DNA of 64,000 bases from the NCBI GenBank assembly GCA_905612435.1, contig CAJQRZ010000031.1:29268-93267 (forward strand), written 5' to 3'. This DNA comes from an uncultured Candidatus Pelagibacter sp. (GTDB lineage: Bacteria; Pseudomonadota; Alphaproteobacteria; Pelagibacterales; Pelagibacteraceae). The position numbers and the translations under genes are program-made. The notes below the pieces were generated by a model, which worked only from the letters and a program-made list of their open reading frames with translations, did no database searches and was not told the origin of the DNA. Of this stretch, positions 16,599-26,030 are shown piece by piece; the stretch's first letter is position 1; each line of letters starts with the position of its first letter.

Positions 16599-16994
16599 TT
16601 ATAAACTTTCATTTTGATCATCTAATGTAACTTCAATAATTTCTGTTGATAATGTTATATATCTATTATTTGAAAAAATTAAGTTTAACTCATAGTTTTT
16701 ATTATTTTTTAGAAGGTCAATTGTAAGCAATTCAAGTACTAAATCTTTATTATTTTGATTAATATTTTTAGATCTAACATGATCTACAAATTCAAATTTA
16801 CAGACACTATTTAACTTAATTTCTTCATTGTCATTTTCTTTATTATATCTTTCTAAAGATAATAAAAAAATCTTACTCTTTGGTAAATATTTTATTTCTG
16901 AAACATTAACTTTAGCTTCCGCACAGTACGCTGATATTATTTGAAGCCCATCATTATCTTTAGCGATTATTTTAGCCAAGTACTTTTTTTTCAT
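16599..16994 (-). CDS. DUF2948 family protein
   Basis: A 131-residue protein with the pattern of the alphaproteobacterial DUF2948 family: AKDNDGLQIISAYCAEAKVNVSEI (cited in part), then YLPKSKIFLLSLERYN, and a C-terminal two-strand segment ending in ISTEIIEVTLDDQ-like sequence. Function is unknown. The family is regularly found between murA and hisD, exactly as here (3-base gap to murA, none to hisD), which is the main support. No signal peptide or membrane segment is seen, so it is probably cytoplasmic. Confidence 0.75.
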   Translation of the reverse strand: MKKKYLAKIIAKDNDGLQIISAYCAEAKVNVSEIKYLPKSKIFLLSLERYNKENDNEEIKLNSVCKFEFVDHVRSKNINQNNKDLVLELLTIDLLKNNKNYELNLIFSNNRYITLSTEIIEVTLDDQNESL

Positions 16995-16997
16995 AAA

Positions 16998-18251
16998 TTA
17001 ATTTATTCTTTTAATTTTTGCTCCAACTTTATTCAATTTTTTTTCAATATCTTCATACCCTCTATCTAAATGATAAATTCTATTAATTATTGATTTACCT
17101 TTTGATGTTATAGCTGCTAAAATTAATGATACAGAGGCTCTTAAATCAGTTGCCATTAATTCAGCAGCTTTAAATTTAATATTTCCCTGGATTGTCGCTT
17201 TATTTCCTTTTATCGAAATTTTTGCTCCCATTCGATTTAATTCTGCAACGTGCATAAATCTATTTTCAAATATTTCTTCTCTAATATAAGATTTTTTATT
17301 AGCTTTACATAGTAAGACCATCATTTGTGCTTGTAAATCTGTTGGAAAGCCTGGATAAGGTGCTGTTTTTATATTTATATTTTTAATTTTTTTACTTCCT
17401 TGAATAACAATTTCATTTTTCTTTTGTGTTATTTTTGCTCCAATTTTTTTTAAGATATTAATTTCAGTATTAATAATTTTTGGATTAATTCCTCTAATCT
17501 TTAAATTACCCTCAGTTAAAGCTGCCGCTATTAAATAAGTACCTGCTTCAATCCTATCAGCCATTACTTTATAATCTAATTCGTTAACTGTATTTACACC
17601 TTTAATTTTAATTGTTCTTTTTGTTGTCCATTTAATATTACATCCCATCTTCTTTAAAAAATTAACTAGATCTTTAATTTCAGGTTCTATTGCACAATTA
17701 GATAATATTGTTTTTCCTTTAGCTAAACATGCTGCAATAATTAAATTTTCTGTAGCCCCTACAGATATTTTTGGAAATTTAATGTTTGCACCAATTAAAC
17801 CCTTTGGAGCATTTGCGTGAACATAGCCTTGAATAATTTTATATTTTACTCCAAGTTTTGATAGAGCTTCTAAATGAATATCAACAGGTCTAGTTCCAAT
17901 TGCACAGCCTCCTGGTAGAGACACTTTTGCTTTACCAAATTTTGCGAGCAAAGGTCCCAAAACTAATATCCCTGCTCTCATAGTTTTAACTAAACTATAA
18001 GATGCAAATGTTTTGACTTGTTTATTATTTTTAATATTTATTGTTTTTTTATTATATTCTACAATTGAGCCTAAAGACTTTAACAATGATATCATTGTTT
18101 CAATGTCTTTTACTTTAGGTAGATTATTTAAGGATATTTTTTTATTTGATAATAAAGTTGCAGCTAAAATAGGTAGAGATGCATTCTTAGATCCTGAAAT
18201 TGTAATTTGTCCCTTGAGCTTTACTACTCCAAAGACTTCCAATTTTTTCAT
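16998..18251 (-). CDS. murA: UDP-N-acetylglucosamine 1-carboxyvinyltransferase
   Basis: First committed step of peptidoglycan synthesis, adding enolpyruvate from PEP to UDP-GlcNAc; target of fosfomycin. The catalytic cysteine is in LPGGCAIGTRPVD (C116), so the fosfomycin-sensitive Cys form is present rather than Asp. Other family marks: SGSKNASLPILAATLL, GATENLIIAACLAKG, MADRIEAGTYLIAA, PGFPTDLQAQMM and the closing YHLDRGYEDI. Length 417 is normal. It lies 2 bases from dcd and 3 from the DUF2948 gene. Confidence 0.97.
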   Translation of the reverse strand: MKKLEVFGVVKLKGQITISGSKNASLPILAATLLSNKKISLNNLPKVKDIETMISLLKSLGSIVEYNKKTINIKNNKQVKTFASYSLVKTMRAGILVLGPLLAKFGKAKVSLPGGCAIGTRPVDIHLEALSKLGVKYKIIQGYVHANAPKGLIGANIKFPKISVGATENLIIAACLAKGKTILSNCAIEPEIKDLVNFLKKMGCNIKWTTKRTIKIKGVNTVNELDYKVMADRIEAGTYLIAAALTEGNLKIRGINPKIINTEINILKKIGAKITQKKNEIVIQGSKKIKNINIKTAPYPGFPTDLQAQMMVLLCKANKKSYIREEIFENRFMHVAELNRMGAKISIKGNKATIQGNIKFKAAELMATDLRASVSLILAAITSKGKSIINRIYHLDRGYEDIEKKLNKVGAKIKRIN

Positions 18252-18253
18252 GA

Positions 18254-18811
18254 TTATATTTTTGGTAAAGTTACTCCAGTTTGACCCATGTATTTTCCCT
18301 TACGATCAGCATATGAAGTTTCTGGTGATTGATCTCCCTTTAGAAATAGAAATTGTGCAACTCCTTCATTTGCGTATATTTTTGCAGGAAGTGGAGTAGT
18401 ATTCGAGAATTCTAGAGTTACTGTGCCATAAAATTCTGACTCGATTGGAGTCACGTTAACTATAATTCCAGTTCTTGCATAAGTGCTTTTACCAACAACA
18501 ATACACATAATATTTCTTGGTATTTTAAAAACCTCTATAGTGGTTCCTAGGGCAAAAGAATTAGGAGGAATAATAATATATTCAGAACTTTTTTTTGTAA
18601 CAAAGTTATCTGAGGTAAATTTTTTTGGGTCAACAATAGAGGAGTTTACATTATGAAATATCTTAAATTCATCTGCTACTCTTGCGTCATAACCAAATGA
18701 ACTAAGTCCATAAGAAATTTTACCGTCTCTTACCTGTTTATCTACAAATGGAAAAATCATGCCCTCCTCGAGAGCAAGTTTTCTAATCGTTTTATCGGAA
18801 AGTACTGACAT
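18254..18811 (-). CDS. dcd: dCTP deaminase
   Basis: Homotrimeric enzyme deaminating dCTP to dUTP, feeding dTMP synthesis. The 185-residue protein has the family marks: [38 protein letters not shown] with the catalytic Glu, [13 protein letters not shown] and a C-terminal [10 protein letters not shown] lid. Its start overlaps a 39-codon basic frame upstream by 20 bases. It leads the murA-hisD-infA run. Confidence 0.96.
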   Translation of the reverse strand: MSVLSDKTIRKLALEEGMIFPFVDKQVRDGKISYGLSSFGYDARVADEFKIFHNVNSSIVDPKKFTSDNFVTKKSSEYIIIPPNSFALGTTIEVFKIPRNIMCIVVGKSTYARTGIIVNVTPIESEFYGTVTLEFSNTTPLPAKIYANEGVAQFLFLKGDQSPETSYADRKGKYMGQTGVTLPKI

Positions 18812-18911
18812 TATTTACTGTTCTTTTTATTTTTTTTTTAAAAATTTTTCTTTTTTTAAGATTTTTTTTAAGTGCTAAACTTAATCTTTCATTTTTCTCT
18901 TTATTACTCAT
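18792..18911 (-). CDS. 39-residue basic protein overlapping dcd
   Basis: An ATG at 18911 opens a 39-codon frame, [20 protein letters not shown] and then [19 protein letters not shown]. It overlaps the previous small gene by 8 bases and dcd by 20, the tight packing typical of this genome. The segment [14 protein letters not shown] resembles short alphaproteobacterial proteins with an RLAxALRxNLxRRK pattern; I recall such proteins but cannot verify the family. A basic amphipathic helix suggests nucleic-acid or ribosome contact. Lys-rich frames can arise by chance in AT-rich DNA, hence the moderate score. Confidence 0.5.
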   Translation of the reverse strand: MSNKEKNERLSLALKKNLKKRKIFKKKIKRTVNNVSTFR

Positions 18912-19107
18912 TATTTTTTGGATTAGTTAAGAAATCTAAAGTGATAGGTTTTGATGCGTCTAAAACTTTTTCAGTTTCCTCTTGTGTTTTTGGACCCTCT
19001 TTGGCTTCACGTTTTGCTTTTTTTTCCGCAAGCTTTTTTTCTCTCTTAGCCTGCTTTTCCATCAGCTTGTTACCTTTTGTAGATTTATAATCGTAATGAA
19101 TTCCCAT
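18904..19107 (-). CDS. 67-residue charged protein of unknown function
   Basis: Unrecognised. It starts MGIHYDYKSTKGNKLMEKQ and continues with a strongly charged helix (KREKKLAEKKAKREAKEG), then an acidic stretch and [14 protein letters not shown]. No membrane segment. It precedes the 39-residue basic protein and dcd with overlapping ends, so the three are probably one transcript. An AAAGAAA purine stretch precedes the ATG. The opposite strand is also open but encodes an implausible Phe/Ser-rich product. Confidence 0.6.
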   Translation of the reverse strand: MGIHYDYKSTKGNKLMEKQAKREKKLAEKKAKREAKEGPKTQEETEKVLDASKPITLDFLTNPKNNE

Positions 19108-19210
19108 AAAATTTTTCTTTGCTAGATATAAATCATTATATGAAAAAAATTAAGGCAATATTTTGAAAAAAATGATTTATTGTAGAAATACTTCAATAAA
19201 TACCAAAATA

Positions 19211-19284
19211 GCCCCTATAGTTAAATGGTATAACGTGTCCATGGTAAGGATAAGTTTCAAGTTCGATTCTTGGTGGGGGCACCA
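19211..19284 (+). tRNA. tRNA-Thr (anticodon GGT)
   Basis: Acceptor GCCCCTA pairs with TGGGGGC, D arm GTTA/TAAC with a normal GG in its loop, anticodon stem TGTCC/GGATA around ATGGTAA (anticodon GGT, reading ACC/ACT), T loop TTCGATT, discriminator A and encoded CCA. It is transcribed alone toward the end of the TVP38-like gene, with only two bases between their ends. A TTGAAA at 19163 is a possible -35. Confidence 0.93.
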
Positions 19285-19286
19285 AA

Positions 19287-20006
19287 CTAATTTTTATAAA
19301 ATATTTTTCTAGCTACAATTGTGATCAGAATCAACCCTCCAAAAGCTAGTATAGGAATATATATGCTTGGTGAATATATTAAATCTATCATGCTTGGTGC
19401 TTCTAAATTTTGTTCAATAATTTTTTCAAGTCCACTTCCAATTGAGACTATTAAAAATAATTGTGGTGTAATTCCTATTAAGGTTGCCCAAAAAAAATTA
19501 CCTACTTTAACATTAAAAATACATGGCAACATATTTGAAAGTGCAAAAGGAACTCCTCCTATAAGTCTATAAATTATAAGATAAATAAATTCTGATTCTT
19601 TAAATTTTATTTCTAAATTTTTAAATCTTACTAAAAACTTTTCTTTAATAATTTCTTTTAAAAAATAATTTCCAAAAATATATAAAAGCGTTGCACCAAT
19701 TGTCAAGCCGACCACTAAAAGAAATATTCCTAGCCACTTACCAAAAATAAATCCTGCTAATAGTGCTACTGGCAAAGCAAATCCAGCCATAACAACCCAG
19801 GTAATTGTAGATAGTAAAAATATTAAAGATATTATAAATAAATTAGCTTGTTTTAGTTCAAAGAAATAATCTCTATTATTTTTGATAAACTCGAAGCTTG
19901 TTAATTCATCAAGGGTGAATTTTGATAAAAAAAAGTATAAAAACGACGATAAAACTATAAGATAAAATAAACCTAAAGTTATCTTAATTTTTTTTGTTTT
20001 TTCCAT
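19287..20006 (-). CDS. TVP38/TMEM64-type (VTT/DedA-like) membrane protein
   Basis: A 239-residue inner-membrane protein with about six hydrophobic segments. The central part has the VTT-domain marks: FALPVALLAGFIFGKWLG with the re-entrant Gly/Pro pattern, YRLIGGVPFALSNMLP, and GITPQLFLIVSIGSGL. Members of the superfamily (TVP38, TMEM41B/VMP1, DedA, PetA/UptA) are linked to lipid flipping or undecaprenyl phosphate recycling; whether this one does so is inference. It is convergent with tRNA-Thr and divergent from rpmH over a 92-base promoter region. Confidence 0.85.
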   Translation of the reverse strand: MEKTKKIKITLGLFYLIVLSSFLYFFLSKFTLDELTSFEFIKNNRDYFFELKQANLFIISLIFLLSTITWVVMAGFALPVALLAGFIFGKWLGIFLLVVGLTIGATLLYIFGNYFLKEIIKEKFLVRFKNLEIKFKESEFIYLIIYRLIGGVPFALSNMLPCIFNVKVGNFFWATLIGITPQLFLIVSIGSGLEKIIEQNLEAPSMIDLIYSPSIYIPILAFGGLILITIVARKIFYKN

Positions 20007-20098
20007 AATTTATTGATGTATTATAAAATCTTCTATTTGCTATTTATACATATAATTACTATAAAGATCGAAATTTAATAAAATTTTAGACTAGGTTT

Positions 20099-20239
20099 AT
20101 GAAAAGAACATACCAACCATCAAATATTAAAAGAGCTAGAAAACATGGCTTTAGATCAAAGATGAAAACTAAAGGTGGAATTAAACTCTTAGCTAGAAGA
20201 AGAGCAAAAGGAAGAAAGTCTTTAACTGTATCAGTCTAA
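20099..20239 (+). CDS. rpmH: 50S ribosomal protein L34
   Basis: A 46-residue basic protein of the large subunit, beginning [18 protein letters not shown] and ending [14 protein letters not shown], an exact family pattern. It heads the universal rpmH-rnpA-yidD-yidC cluster, 4 bases before rnpA. In many bacteria this cluster lies by dnaA and oriC; here the upstream neighbour is a membrane protein gene and no DnaA-box cluster is evident. Confidence 0.98.
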   Translation: MKRTYQPSNIKRARKHGFRSKMKTKGGIKLLARRRAKGRKSLTVSV

Positions 20240-20243
20240 TTAA

Positions 20244-20588
20244 ATGAAAAGCAAAATTGTTGCTCTTTCTAAAAATGAAGATTTCAAAAATTTATTAAAA
20301 AAGAAAAAATTATCAAATAAATATATCACAATATTTTTTGGTTCGCTTGAAGACAAAGATAATAAAAAACTGAATATTAGCTTTGTAACTAAAAAAAAAC
20401 AGATTCGTGGTGCTGTAAAGAGAAATAAGATTAAAAGAAGATTAAGAAATATTGTGAATGAAGCTGTAAAAAAAAAATCAATAAACTTTAATTATTCTTA
20501 TCTTGTGATTGCTAAAATAACTATGCTAAACAATGAATATACGATAATAAAAGATTGTTTATTTCAAGATTTTAAAAAGATTAAGTAA
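20244..20588 (+). CDS. rnpA: Ribonuclease P protein component
   Basis: Protein subunit of RNase P, which with the RNA subunit (not in this window) trims tRNA 5' leaders. The 114-residue protein has the RNR motif region [20 protein letters not shown] and an N-terminal [15 protein letters not shown] segment matching the substrate-leader-binding cleft. It sits between rpmH and yidD (1-base overlap with the latter). Confidence 0.95.
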   Translation: MKSKIVALSKNEDFKNLLKKKKLSNKYITIFFGSLEDKDNKKLNISFVTKKKQIRGAVKRNKIKRRLRNIVNEAVKKKSINFNYSYLVIAKITMLNNEYTIIKDCLFQDFKKIK

Positions 20589-20839
20589 TGAAAATTATAT
20601 CAAACATTTTAATTAACATAATCAAAATTTATAAAATGGTTATAAGTCCATACTTGACTCCATCATGCAGATATCTTCCAACTTGTTCTGAGTATACGAT
20701 TGAATGTCTAAAAAAATATGGACTAGTTAAAGGAATTGTCAAAAGCATAAAAAGAATTTTATCTTGTCACCCTATAAAAGTATTGGGTGGTGGTGAAGGG
20801 TTTGATCCGGTGAATAAAGAACTAAAAGTTAAAAAATAA
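20588..20839 (+). CDS. yidD: Membrane protein insertion efficiency factor YidD
   Basis: An 83-residue protein aiding YidC-dependent membrane insertion. The family signature is complete: [54 protein letters not shown], including the three conserved cysteines. Overlaps of one base with rnpA and with yidC place it firmly in the operon. Confidence 0.96.
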   Translation: MKIISNILINIIKIYKMVISPYLTPSCRYLPTCSEYTIECLKKYGLVKGIVKSIKRILSCHPIKVLGGGEGFDPVNKELKVKK

Positions 20840-22515
20840 TGGATAGTAAAAACGTAATAGCAGCAATATCACTATCAGCAGCAGTTATCATATTATACTC
20901 TCTATTTTTTCAGCCAGACCCTGAAGTTATCAAACAAAATTTATCAGAGAGAAAAAAAATTGAATCAAATACTGATACGCCTAGCTTAGATAAAAATGAA
21001 AACTTTACAAAACTTTCAAGAAAAGATGCTTTAAAAGAAAATGATAGAGTTCAATTTGAAAATAATAGTATTCTTGGATCAATTTCTTTAAAGGGTGCAG
21101 CAATAGATGATTTAACTTTCAAAGAATATAATATTGAGCTTAATGGTAATGATAAAGTAACTTTATTAAACCCTAGAAATGTTGAAGATGGTTATTTAAT
21201 TGAGAGTGGATTTGTAAGTACTAATAAAAATATAGATATACCTGATGCATCTACAGTATGGAAAATTTCAGGAAATAAAAGATTAACCAATAATAGTCCT
21301 GTAAAATTAACCTGGAATAACTCTCAAGGTATTACATTTGAAAAACATATAAGTTTAGATAATCAATTTCTGTTTACTATAAAAGAAAAAATAATTAATA
21401 CATCAGATAAATCTTATAATTTTTACTCATATGGTCAAATAATTAGAAATAAACTACCAGAAATATCCGGTTTTTATATCTTACATGAAGGATTTTTATC
21501 CGTACTTGATGATCAATTAATTGAAGAAGATTATGACGATATTCAAGAAAAAAAGTTTACTCAAACCGCACAAGAAGGATTCGTTGCTATTTCAGATAAA
21601 TTTTGGGTTACCTCAGTTATTCCACCTAGAGGTAAAGAATTTAAAACAACCTTTGACTATAAGAATAAATTTAGGGCCAACTATATATCTACTAAAGGTA
21701 TCGAAGTTAATGGAAATAGCTCTATTGAAGAAGAAATTAAAATTATAATTGCTGCTAAAAGAGTAAGAGTTATTGACGGTTATGCAGAGAATCTAAAAAT
21801 TAATAAATTTGATTTAGCAATTGATTGGGGCTTTATGTATTTTATAACTAAGCCTTTATTCTTTGCATTAGACTATTTCTTTAGATTGCTTGGCAACTAT
21901 GGTTTAGCAATTATTGCTGTAACAGTCTGTATTAGATTAGCTTTCTTTCCACTTGCTAACTTCAGCTTTAAAAGTATGGGAAAAATGAAACTTTTAGCAC
22001 CAGAAATGGCTAGATTAAAAGAGCTTCATAAAGGTGATAAAATGAAATTACAGCAAGCGATGATGGCTCTTTATAAAAAAGAAAAAGTTAATCCTATGAG
22101 TGGTTGTCTGCCTATACTAGTACAGATTCCAGTTTTCTTTGCTTTATATAAAGTTTTATTTGTTACTATTGAAATGAGACACATGCCGTTTTATGGCTGG
22201 GTACAAGACTTAAGTGATAGAGACCCAACTTCATTGTTTAACCTTTTTGGCTTAGTTCCTTGGGATCCACCATCATTTTTATTAATAGGTGCATGGCCAA
22301 TCATTATGGGTATCACTATGTTTGTTCAACAAAAGCTTAATCCAACGCCACCAGATCCCATACAAGCTAAGATATTTATGTTCTTTCCAGTATTTCTAAC
22401 TGTAATACTTGCACCCTTTCCATCTGGCTTAGTGATTTATTGGTCGTTTAATAATATTTTCACAATGATTCAACAGTATATTGTACAAAGAAAAATGACT
22501 GTCAAAACAATTTAG
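20839..22515 (+). CDS. yidC: Membrane protein insertase YidC
   Basis: Inserts and folds inner-membrane proteins with or without SecYEG. The 558-residue protein has an N-terminal membrane anchor (VIAAISLSAAVIILYSLFF), a periplasmic beta domain of the Gram-negative type (about residues 50-330), then the five-helix insertase core with LRLLGNYGLAIIAVTVCIRL-like first helix, the KMKLLAPEMARLKE cytoplasmic hairpin and the NPMSGCLPILVQIPVFFALY segment. Length is normal for Proteobacteria. It is followed directly by argB with no engB gene between. Confidence 0.96.
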   Translation: MDSKNVIAAISLSAAVIILYSLFFQPDPEVIKQNLSERKKIESNTDTPSLDKNENFTKLSRKDALKENDRVQFENNSILGSISLKGAAIDDLTFKEYNIELNGNDKVTLLNPRNVEDGYLIESGFVSTNKNIDIPDASTVWKISGNKRLTNNSPVKLTWNNSQGITFEKHISLDNQFLFTIKEKIINTSDKSYNFYSYGQIIRNKLPEISGFYILHEGFLSVLDDQLIEEDYDDIQEKKFTQTAQEGFVAISDKFWVTSVIPPRGKEFKTTFDYKNKFRANYISTKGIEVNGNSSIEEEIKIIIAAKRVRVIDGYAENLKINKFDLAIDWGFMYFITKPLFFALDYFFRLLGNYGLAIIAVTVCIRLAFFPLANFSFKSMGKMKLLAPEMARLKELHKGDKMKLQQAMMALYKKEKVNPMSGCLPILVQIPVFFALYKVLFVTIEMRHMPFYGWVQDLSDRDPTSLFNLFGLVPWDPPSFLLIGAWPIIMGITMFVQQKLNPTPPDPIQAKIFMFFPVFLTVILAPFPSGLVIYWSFNNIFTMIQQYIVQRKMTVKTI

Positions 22516-23382
22516 ATGTCATTGTTAACAGAAGAAGAATTAATAAATATCTTACCTAAAGATGGCCCAACTCCTGAAGAAACTGAAAAATATTTAGAAA
22601 AATATAATGAAGATTTTATTGTAATTAAAATGGGAGGATCAGTGCTCTCTAATAAAGGTTTATTTCATAATTTAATTCAAGACATTGCTATTTTAAAAAA
22701 ATTAGGTTTATTTATTCTATTAATTCATGGTGGTGGGTCAAAAATTTCAGCAAAGTTAAATGATTTAAATATTACAAGTAATTTTGTGAATGGTTTAAGA
22801 GTTACTGACGATAAAACTATAAATATTGTAGAAGATGTACTTGTAGAATTTAATACAGAGATTGTAAGTGCTTTAAAAAAACAATCTTGTGAAGCAAAAG
22901 AAATTACATCAAAAGAAAAAAACGTAATAACTGTAGAGCAAGAAAATGATATATTGGGTTTTGTTGGGACACCTACTAATATTAAAACAAAACTTTTAAT
23001 AGAAATAATAAAAGATAATGGAGTTCCAGTTATTGCATCATTGGGATTAGATAAAAATAATCAAACTTTTAATATAAATGCTGACAGCGTAGCTGGTGCA
23101 ATAGCTAAAGAACTTAAAGCTAGGCGATTATTAATTCTTAGTGATGTTGAGGGTGTTCTAGATAAAGATAAAAAATTACTTACTGAAATTAATTCAGAAC
23201 AGACTCTGAAAATGATTAGTGATGGTATTATATTGGGTGGAATGATACCAAAAATTAACAACTGCTTAGATGTTGCAAAGAATGGTGTTAAAGCAGTATG
23301 TATTATTGATGGAAGAAAAAATCACTCTATCCTTTTTGAATTACTTTCCGATAAAGGTTCTGGAACATTAATTAGAAAATGA
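22516..23382 (+). CDS. argB: Acetylglutamate kinase
   Basis: Second step of arginine synthesis, phosphorylating N-acetylglutamate. Amino-acid-kinase fold with KMGGSVLSNK at the N-terminus, the LIHGGGSKIS glycine loop, NGLRVTD substrate segment, NINADSVAGAIA, LILSDVEGVL and GGMIPKINNCLDV. Length 288. A ~35-residue N-terminal extension (TEEELINILPKDGPTPEE) precedes the fold, as in other alphaproteobacterial ArgB. It begins at the yidC stop and overlaps the HAD gene by 4 bases. Confidence 0.95.
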   Translation: MSLLTEEELINILPKDGPTPEETEKYLEKYNEDFIVIKMGGSVLSNKGLFHNLIQDIAILKKLGLFILLIHGGGSKISAKLNDLNITSNFVNGLRVTDDKTINIVEDVLVEFNTEIVSALKKQSCEAKEITSKEKNVITVEQENDILGFVGTPTNIKTKLLIEIIKDNGVPVIASLGLDKNNQTFNINADSVAGAIAKELKARRLLILSDVEGVLDKDKKLLTEINSEQTLKMISDGIILGGMIPKINNCLDVAKNGVKAVCIIDGRKNHSILFELLSDKGSGTLIRK

Positions 23383-24050
23383 AAAACTTACTAGATATTA
23401 AAAACTGGATATTTGATTTAGACAACACACTTTATAGCGGACAAACTAAAGTATTTTCTGAAGTAGATAAAAAAATGAGTACCTTTATATCAAAAAAAAT
23501 GAACGTAGATTTGATTAAAGCTAAAGAAATTCAAAAAAAATATTTTTATGAGTCTGGAACAACTTTATCAGGGTTAATGAAGCATGATGGTATAGATCCA
23601 CATGAATTTCTTGAATTTGTCCATGATATAGACATTAGCTGGTTACCTAAAGATCTATTATTAAGGGAAGAACTGACCAAAATTAAAGAAAAAAAATATA
23701 TTTTTACTAATGGCTCACATGCTCATGTAGAAAATGTGACTAAACAATTAGGTATAGATGATTTATTTGATGGAGTGTTTGACATAGTTGATGCAAATTT
23801 TGTTCCTAAACCTCATATTGATCCTTATCAAAAAATAATTAAAAAATTTAATCTTAATCCCAAACAATCAATATTAATTGAGGATATTGCTCATAATTTA
23901 GAACAAGCTAAAAATTTAGGAATGAAAACATGTTGGCTTGAAAACGATGAAGCTTTTGCCAAAAAAGATGCTGATAAGCCATATATTGATTATAAGATTA
24001 AGAACTTGCCTTCTTTTCTCCAAAAAATTAATATATTAAAAGTAGCATAA
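23379..24050 (+). CDS. HAD-superfamily pyrimidine 5'-nucleotidase-like phosphatase
   Basis: HAD phosphatase with motif [12 protein letters not shown], motif [11 protein letters not shown], motif III Lys near [10 protein letters not shown] and motif [20 protein letters not shown]. The DxDNTLY form of motif I and overall pattern fit the SDT1/YjjG-like pyrimidine 5'-nucleotidase group, suggesting nucleotide or phosphometabolite dephosphorylation. It overlaps argB (ATGA) and precedes dapD by 5 bases. The physiological substrate cannot be deduced; the operon with argB and dapD is probably convenience rather than pathway logic. Confidence 0.82.
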   Translation: MKNLLDIKNWIFDLDNTLYSGQTKVFSEVDKKMSTFISKKMNVDLIKAKEIQKKYFYESGTTLSGLMKHDGIDPHEFLEFVHDIDISWLPKDLLLREELTKIKEKKYIFTNGSHAHVENVTKQLGIDDLFDGVFDIVDANFVPKPHIDPYQKIIKKFNLNPKQSILIEDIAHNLEQAKNLGMKTCWLENDEAFAKKDADKPYIDYKIKNLPSFLQKINILKVA

Positions 24051-24055
24051 TATTT

Positions 24056-24874
24056 ATGAAAGAATTTGAAAAAATTATAAATACAGCCTGGGATAATAAA
24101 GAAAAAATAAATTCTAAGTCGGATCAATCAATACTCGATGCTATCAAACAAACTATTGAAATGGTTGATAAAGGGAAAATAAGAGTTGCTGAAAAAAAAA
24201 ATAATGAGTGGATAGTTCACCAATGGATTAAAAAAGCAATACTTTTAAGTTTTAAAACAAACGAAATGCAAACTCTTACTGGACCTTATGCAACATGGTG
24301 GGACAAGGTTAGAGGAAAAACTGCGGGATGGGGAAGAGAAGAACATCAAAAGGCTGGTTTTAGAATGGTGCCTAATGGAGTTGTAAGACATGGATCTTAT
24401 ATTGCTAAAAATGTTGTACTAATGCCATCATTTGTAAATGTTGGAGCTTATGTAGATGAAGGAACTATGGTGGATACATGGGCGTCTGTTGGTTCTTGTG
24501 CACAAATAGGAAAGAATTGTCATATCTCAGGCGGTGCTGGTATTGGAGGAGTATTAGAACCAATGCAAGCAAATCCTACAATTATTGAGGATAATTGTTT
24601 TATTGGTGCACGTTCAGAAATAGTTGAAGGAGTTATCGTTGGAGAAGGATCTGTTTTGTCAATGGGAGTTTTTATTGGTCAGTCAACTAAGATTGTAGAT
24701 AGAGAAACTGGAGAAGTTATTTTTGGTAAAATTCCACCTTACTCTGTAATAGTACCAGGAAGCCTACCAAGTAAAGATGGAAAAGGACCAGCCTTATATT
24801 GTGCTGTCATAATCAAAAAAGTTGATGAAAAAACTAGGTCTAAGACTTCACTTAACGATCTATTAAGAGATTAA
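24056..24874 (+). CDS. dapD: Tetrahydrodipicolinate N-succinyltransferase
   Basis: Succinylates tetrahydrodipicolinate in the succinylase branch of lysine/diaminopimelate synthesis. It has an N-terminal helical domain, then a left-handed beta-helix of hexapeptide repeats (about residues 105-215) with [40 protein letters not shown] and [20 protein letters not shown], all strongly conserved in DapD. Length 272 is normal. dapE follows after one base, so both enzymes of the branch are made together. Confidence 0.97.
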   Translation: MKEFEKIINTAWDNKEKINSKSDQSILDAIKQTIEMVDKGKIRVAEKKNNEWIVHQWIKKAILLSFKTNEMQTLTGPYATWWDKVRGKTAGWGREEHQKAGFRMVPNGVVRHGSYIAKNVVLMPSFVNVGAYVDEGTMVDTWASVGSCAQIGKNCHISGGAGIGGVLEPMQANPTIIEDNCFIGARSEIVEGVIVGEGSVLSMGVFIGQSTKIVDRETGEVIFGKIPPYSVIVPGSLPSKDGKGPALYCAVIIKKVDEKTRSKTSLNDLLRD

Positions 24875-24875
24875 A

Positions 24876-26030
24876 ATGCCAATTTATAATGAAATTACAT
24901 TAGCAAAAGAGCTAATTAGATTTCCAAGTATTACACCTGTTGATGCTGGTGTAATGAAGTTTTTAGCAAAAAAATTAACTACTCTTGGTTTCAAATGTAA
25001 AATTTTAGAATTTAAAGATAAAAATTCTAAGCCTGTTAAAAACTTATATGCAAGATTGGGAAATTCTCAACCAAATTTTATGTTTGCTGGACATTTAGAT
25101 GTGGTACCTCCTGGAAATTTAAAAGATTGGACAGTTAAACCTTTCTGTCCTTCTATTAAAAAAAATCATCTTATTGGAAGAGGTGCTAATGATATGAAAA
25201 GTGCTATTGCAAGTTGGGTGGTGGCAGTAAGCAACTATATATCAATATATAAAAAAATTAATGGCTCAATTAGTTTGCTAATTACAGGTGATGAAGAAGG
25301 TGTTGCAATAAATGGCACTAAAAAAGTAGTTGATTATCTAAAAAAGAAAAAAGAAAAAATAGATTTTTGTTTAGTTGGAGAACCAACAAATCCCAATAAA
25401 CTTGGCGAAATGATTAAAATTGGAAGAAGAGGAAGCATAACCGGTGAATTAACGGTTATTGGAACTCAGGGTCATGTTGCCTACCCACATCTTGCAAACA
25501 ATTCATCAAATATAATTATAAAAATTTTGAAAGAATTAAAAGAAATTAAATTTGATAAAAGAACAAAAGATTTTCAACCAACTAATTTAGAGGTTATCAA
25601 AATCAGCATAGATAATACTGCTGACAATGTTATTCCAGGAGTTGCAAATGCTACCTTTAATATCAGATTTAATAATAAGTATTCATCTTCTAACTTAAAA
25701 ATTAAATTAAATAAAATTTTTAAAAAAATTACTAAAAAAAGTAAATCTAATTTTAAAATAGAATATCGTGTGTCAGGTGAGGCCTTTTTAACTAAACCTA
25801 ATAAAACAACTTACATGATTCAAAATATTATAAAAAAAATCACAAAAATTAAACCTACACTATCTACAACAGGTGGAACATCAGATGCTAGATTTATTAG
25901 AAAAATCGCTCCCTGCTTAGAGTTTGGGTTGGTTGGTAAAACTATGCATAAAGTGGATGAAGCAGTATCTATTTCGGATTTAAAAAAATTGACAAAAATA
26001 TATTCAGAAATTCTTAAAAATTATTTTTAA
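24876..26030 (+). CDS. dapE: Succinyl-diaminopimelate desuccinylase
   Basis: Dinuclear zinc M20 hydrolase releasing L,L-diaminopimelate. Metal and catalytic motifs are visible: FAGHLDVVPPG (His, Asp), GRGANDMKSAIAS (bridging Asp), TGDEEG (catalytic and metal Glu), VGEPT, and a C-terminal GKTMHKVDEA with the last zinc His. TTGGTSDARFI is a DapE signature. Length 384 is normal. It follows dapD and overlaps a small orphan gene by one base. Confidence 0.95.
   Translation: MPIYNEITLAKELIRFPSITPVDAGVMKFLAKKLTTLGFKCKILEFKDKNSKPVKNLYARLGNSQPNFMFAGHLDVVPPGNLKDWTVKPFCPSIKKNHLIGRGANDMKSAIASWVVAVSNYISIYKKINGSISLLITGDEEGVAINGTKKVVDYLKKKKEKIDFCLVGEPTNPNKLGEMIKIGRRGSITGELTVIGTQGHVAYPHLANNSSNIIIKILKELKEIKFDKRTKDFQPTNLEVIKISIDNTADNVIPGVANATFNIRFNNKYSSSNLKIKLNKIFKKITKKSKSNFKIEYRVSGEAFLTKPNKTTYMIQNIIKKITKIKPTLSTTGGTSDARFIRKIAPCLEFGLVGKTMHKVDEAVSISDLKKLTKIYSEILKNYF

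Noticed and set aside
18013..18399. 128-codon plus-strand frame antisense to murA and dcd
   Set aside because: Phe/Leu/Ile-rich composition is what the complement of Lys-rich genes gives; both genes beneath are certain.
20007..20098. Chromosome origin next to rpmH
   Set aside because: dnaA is absent and no cluster of DnaA boxes is seen in this 92-base region.
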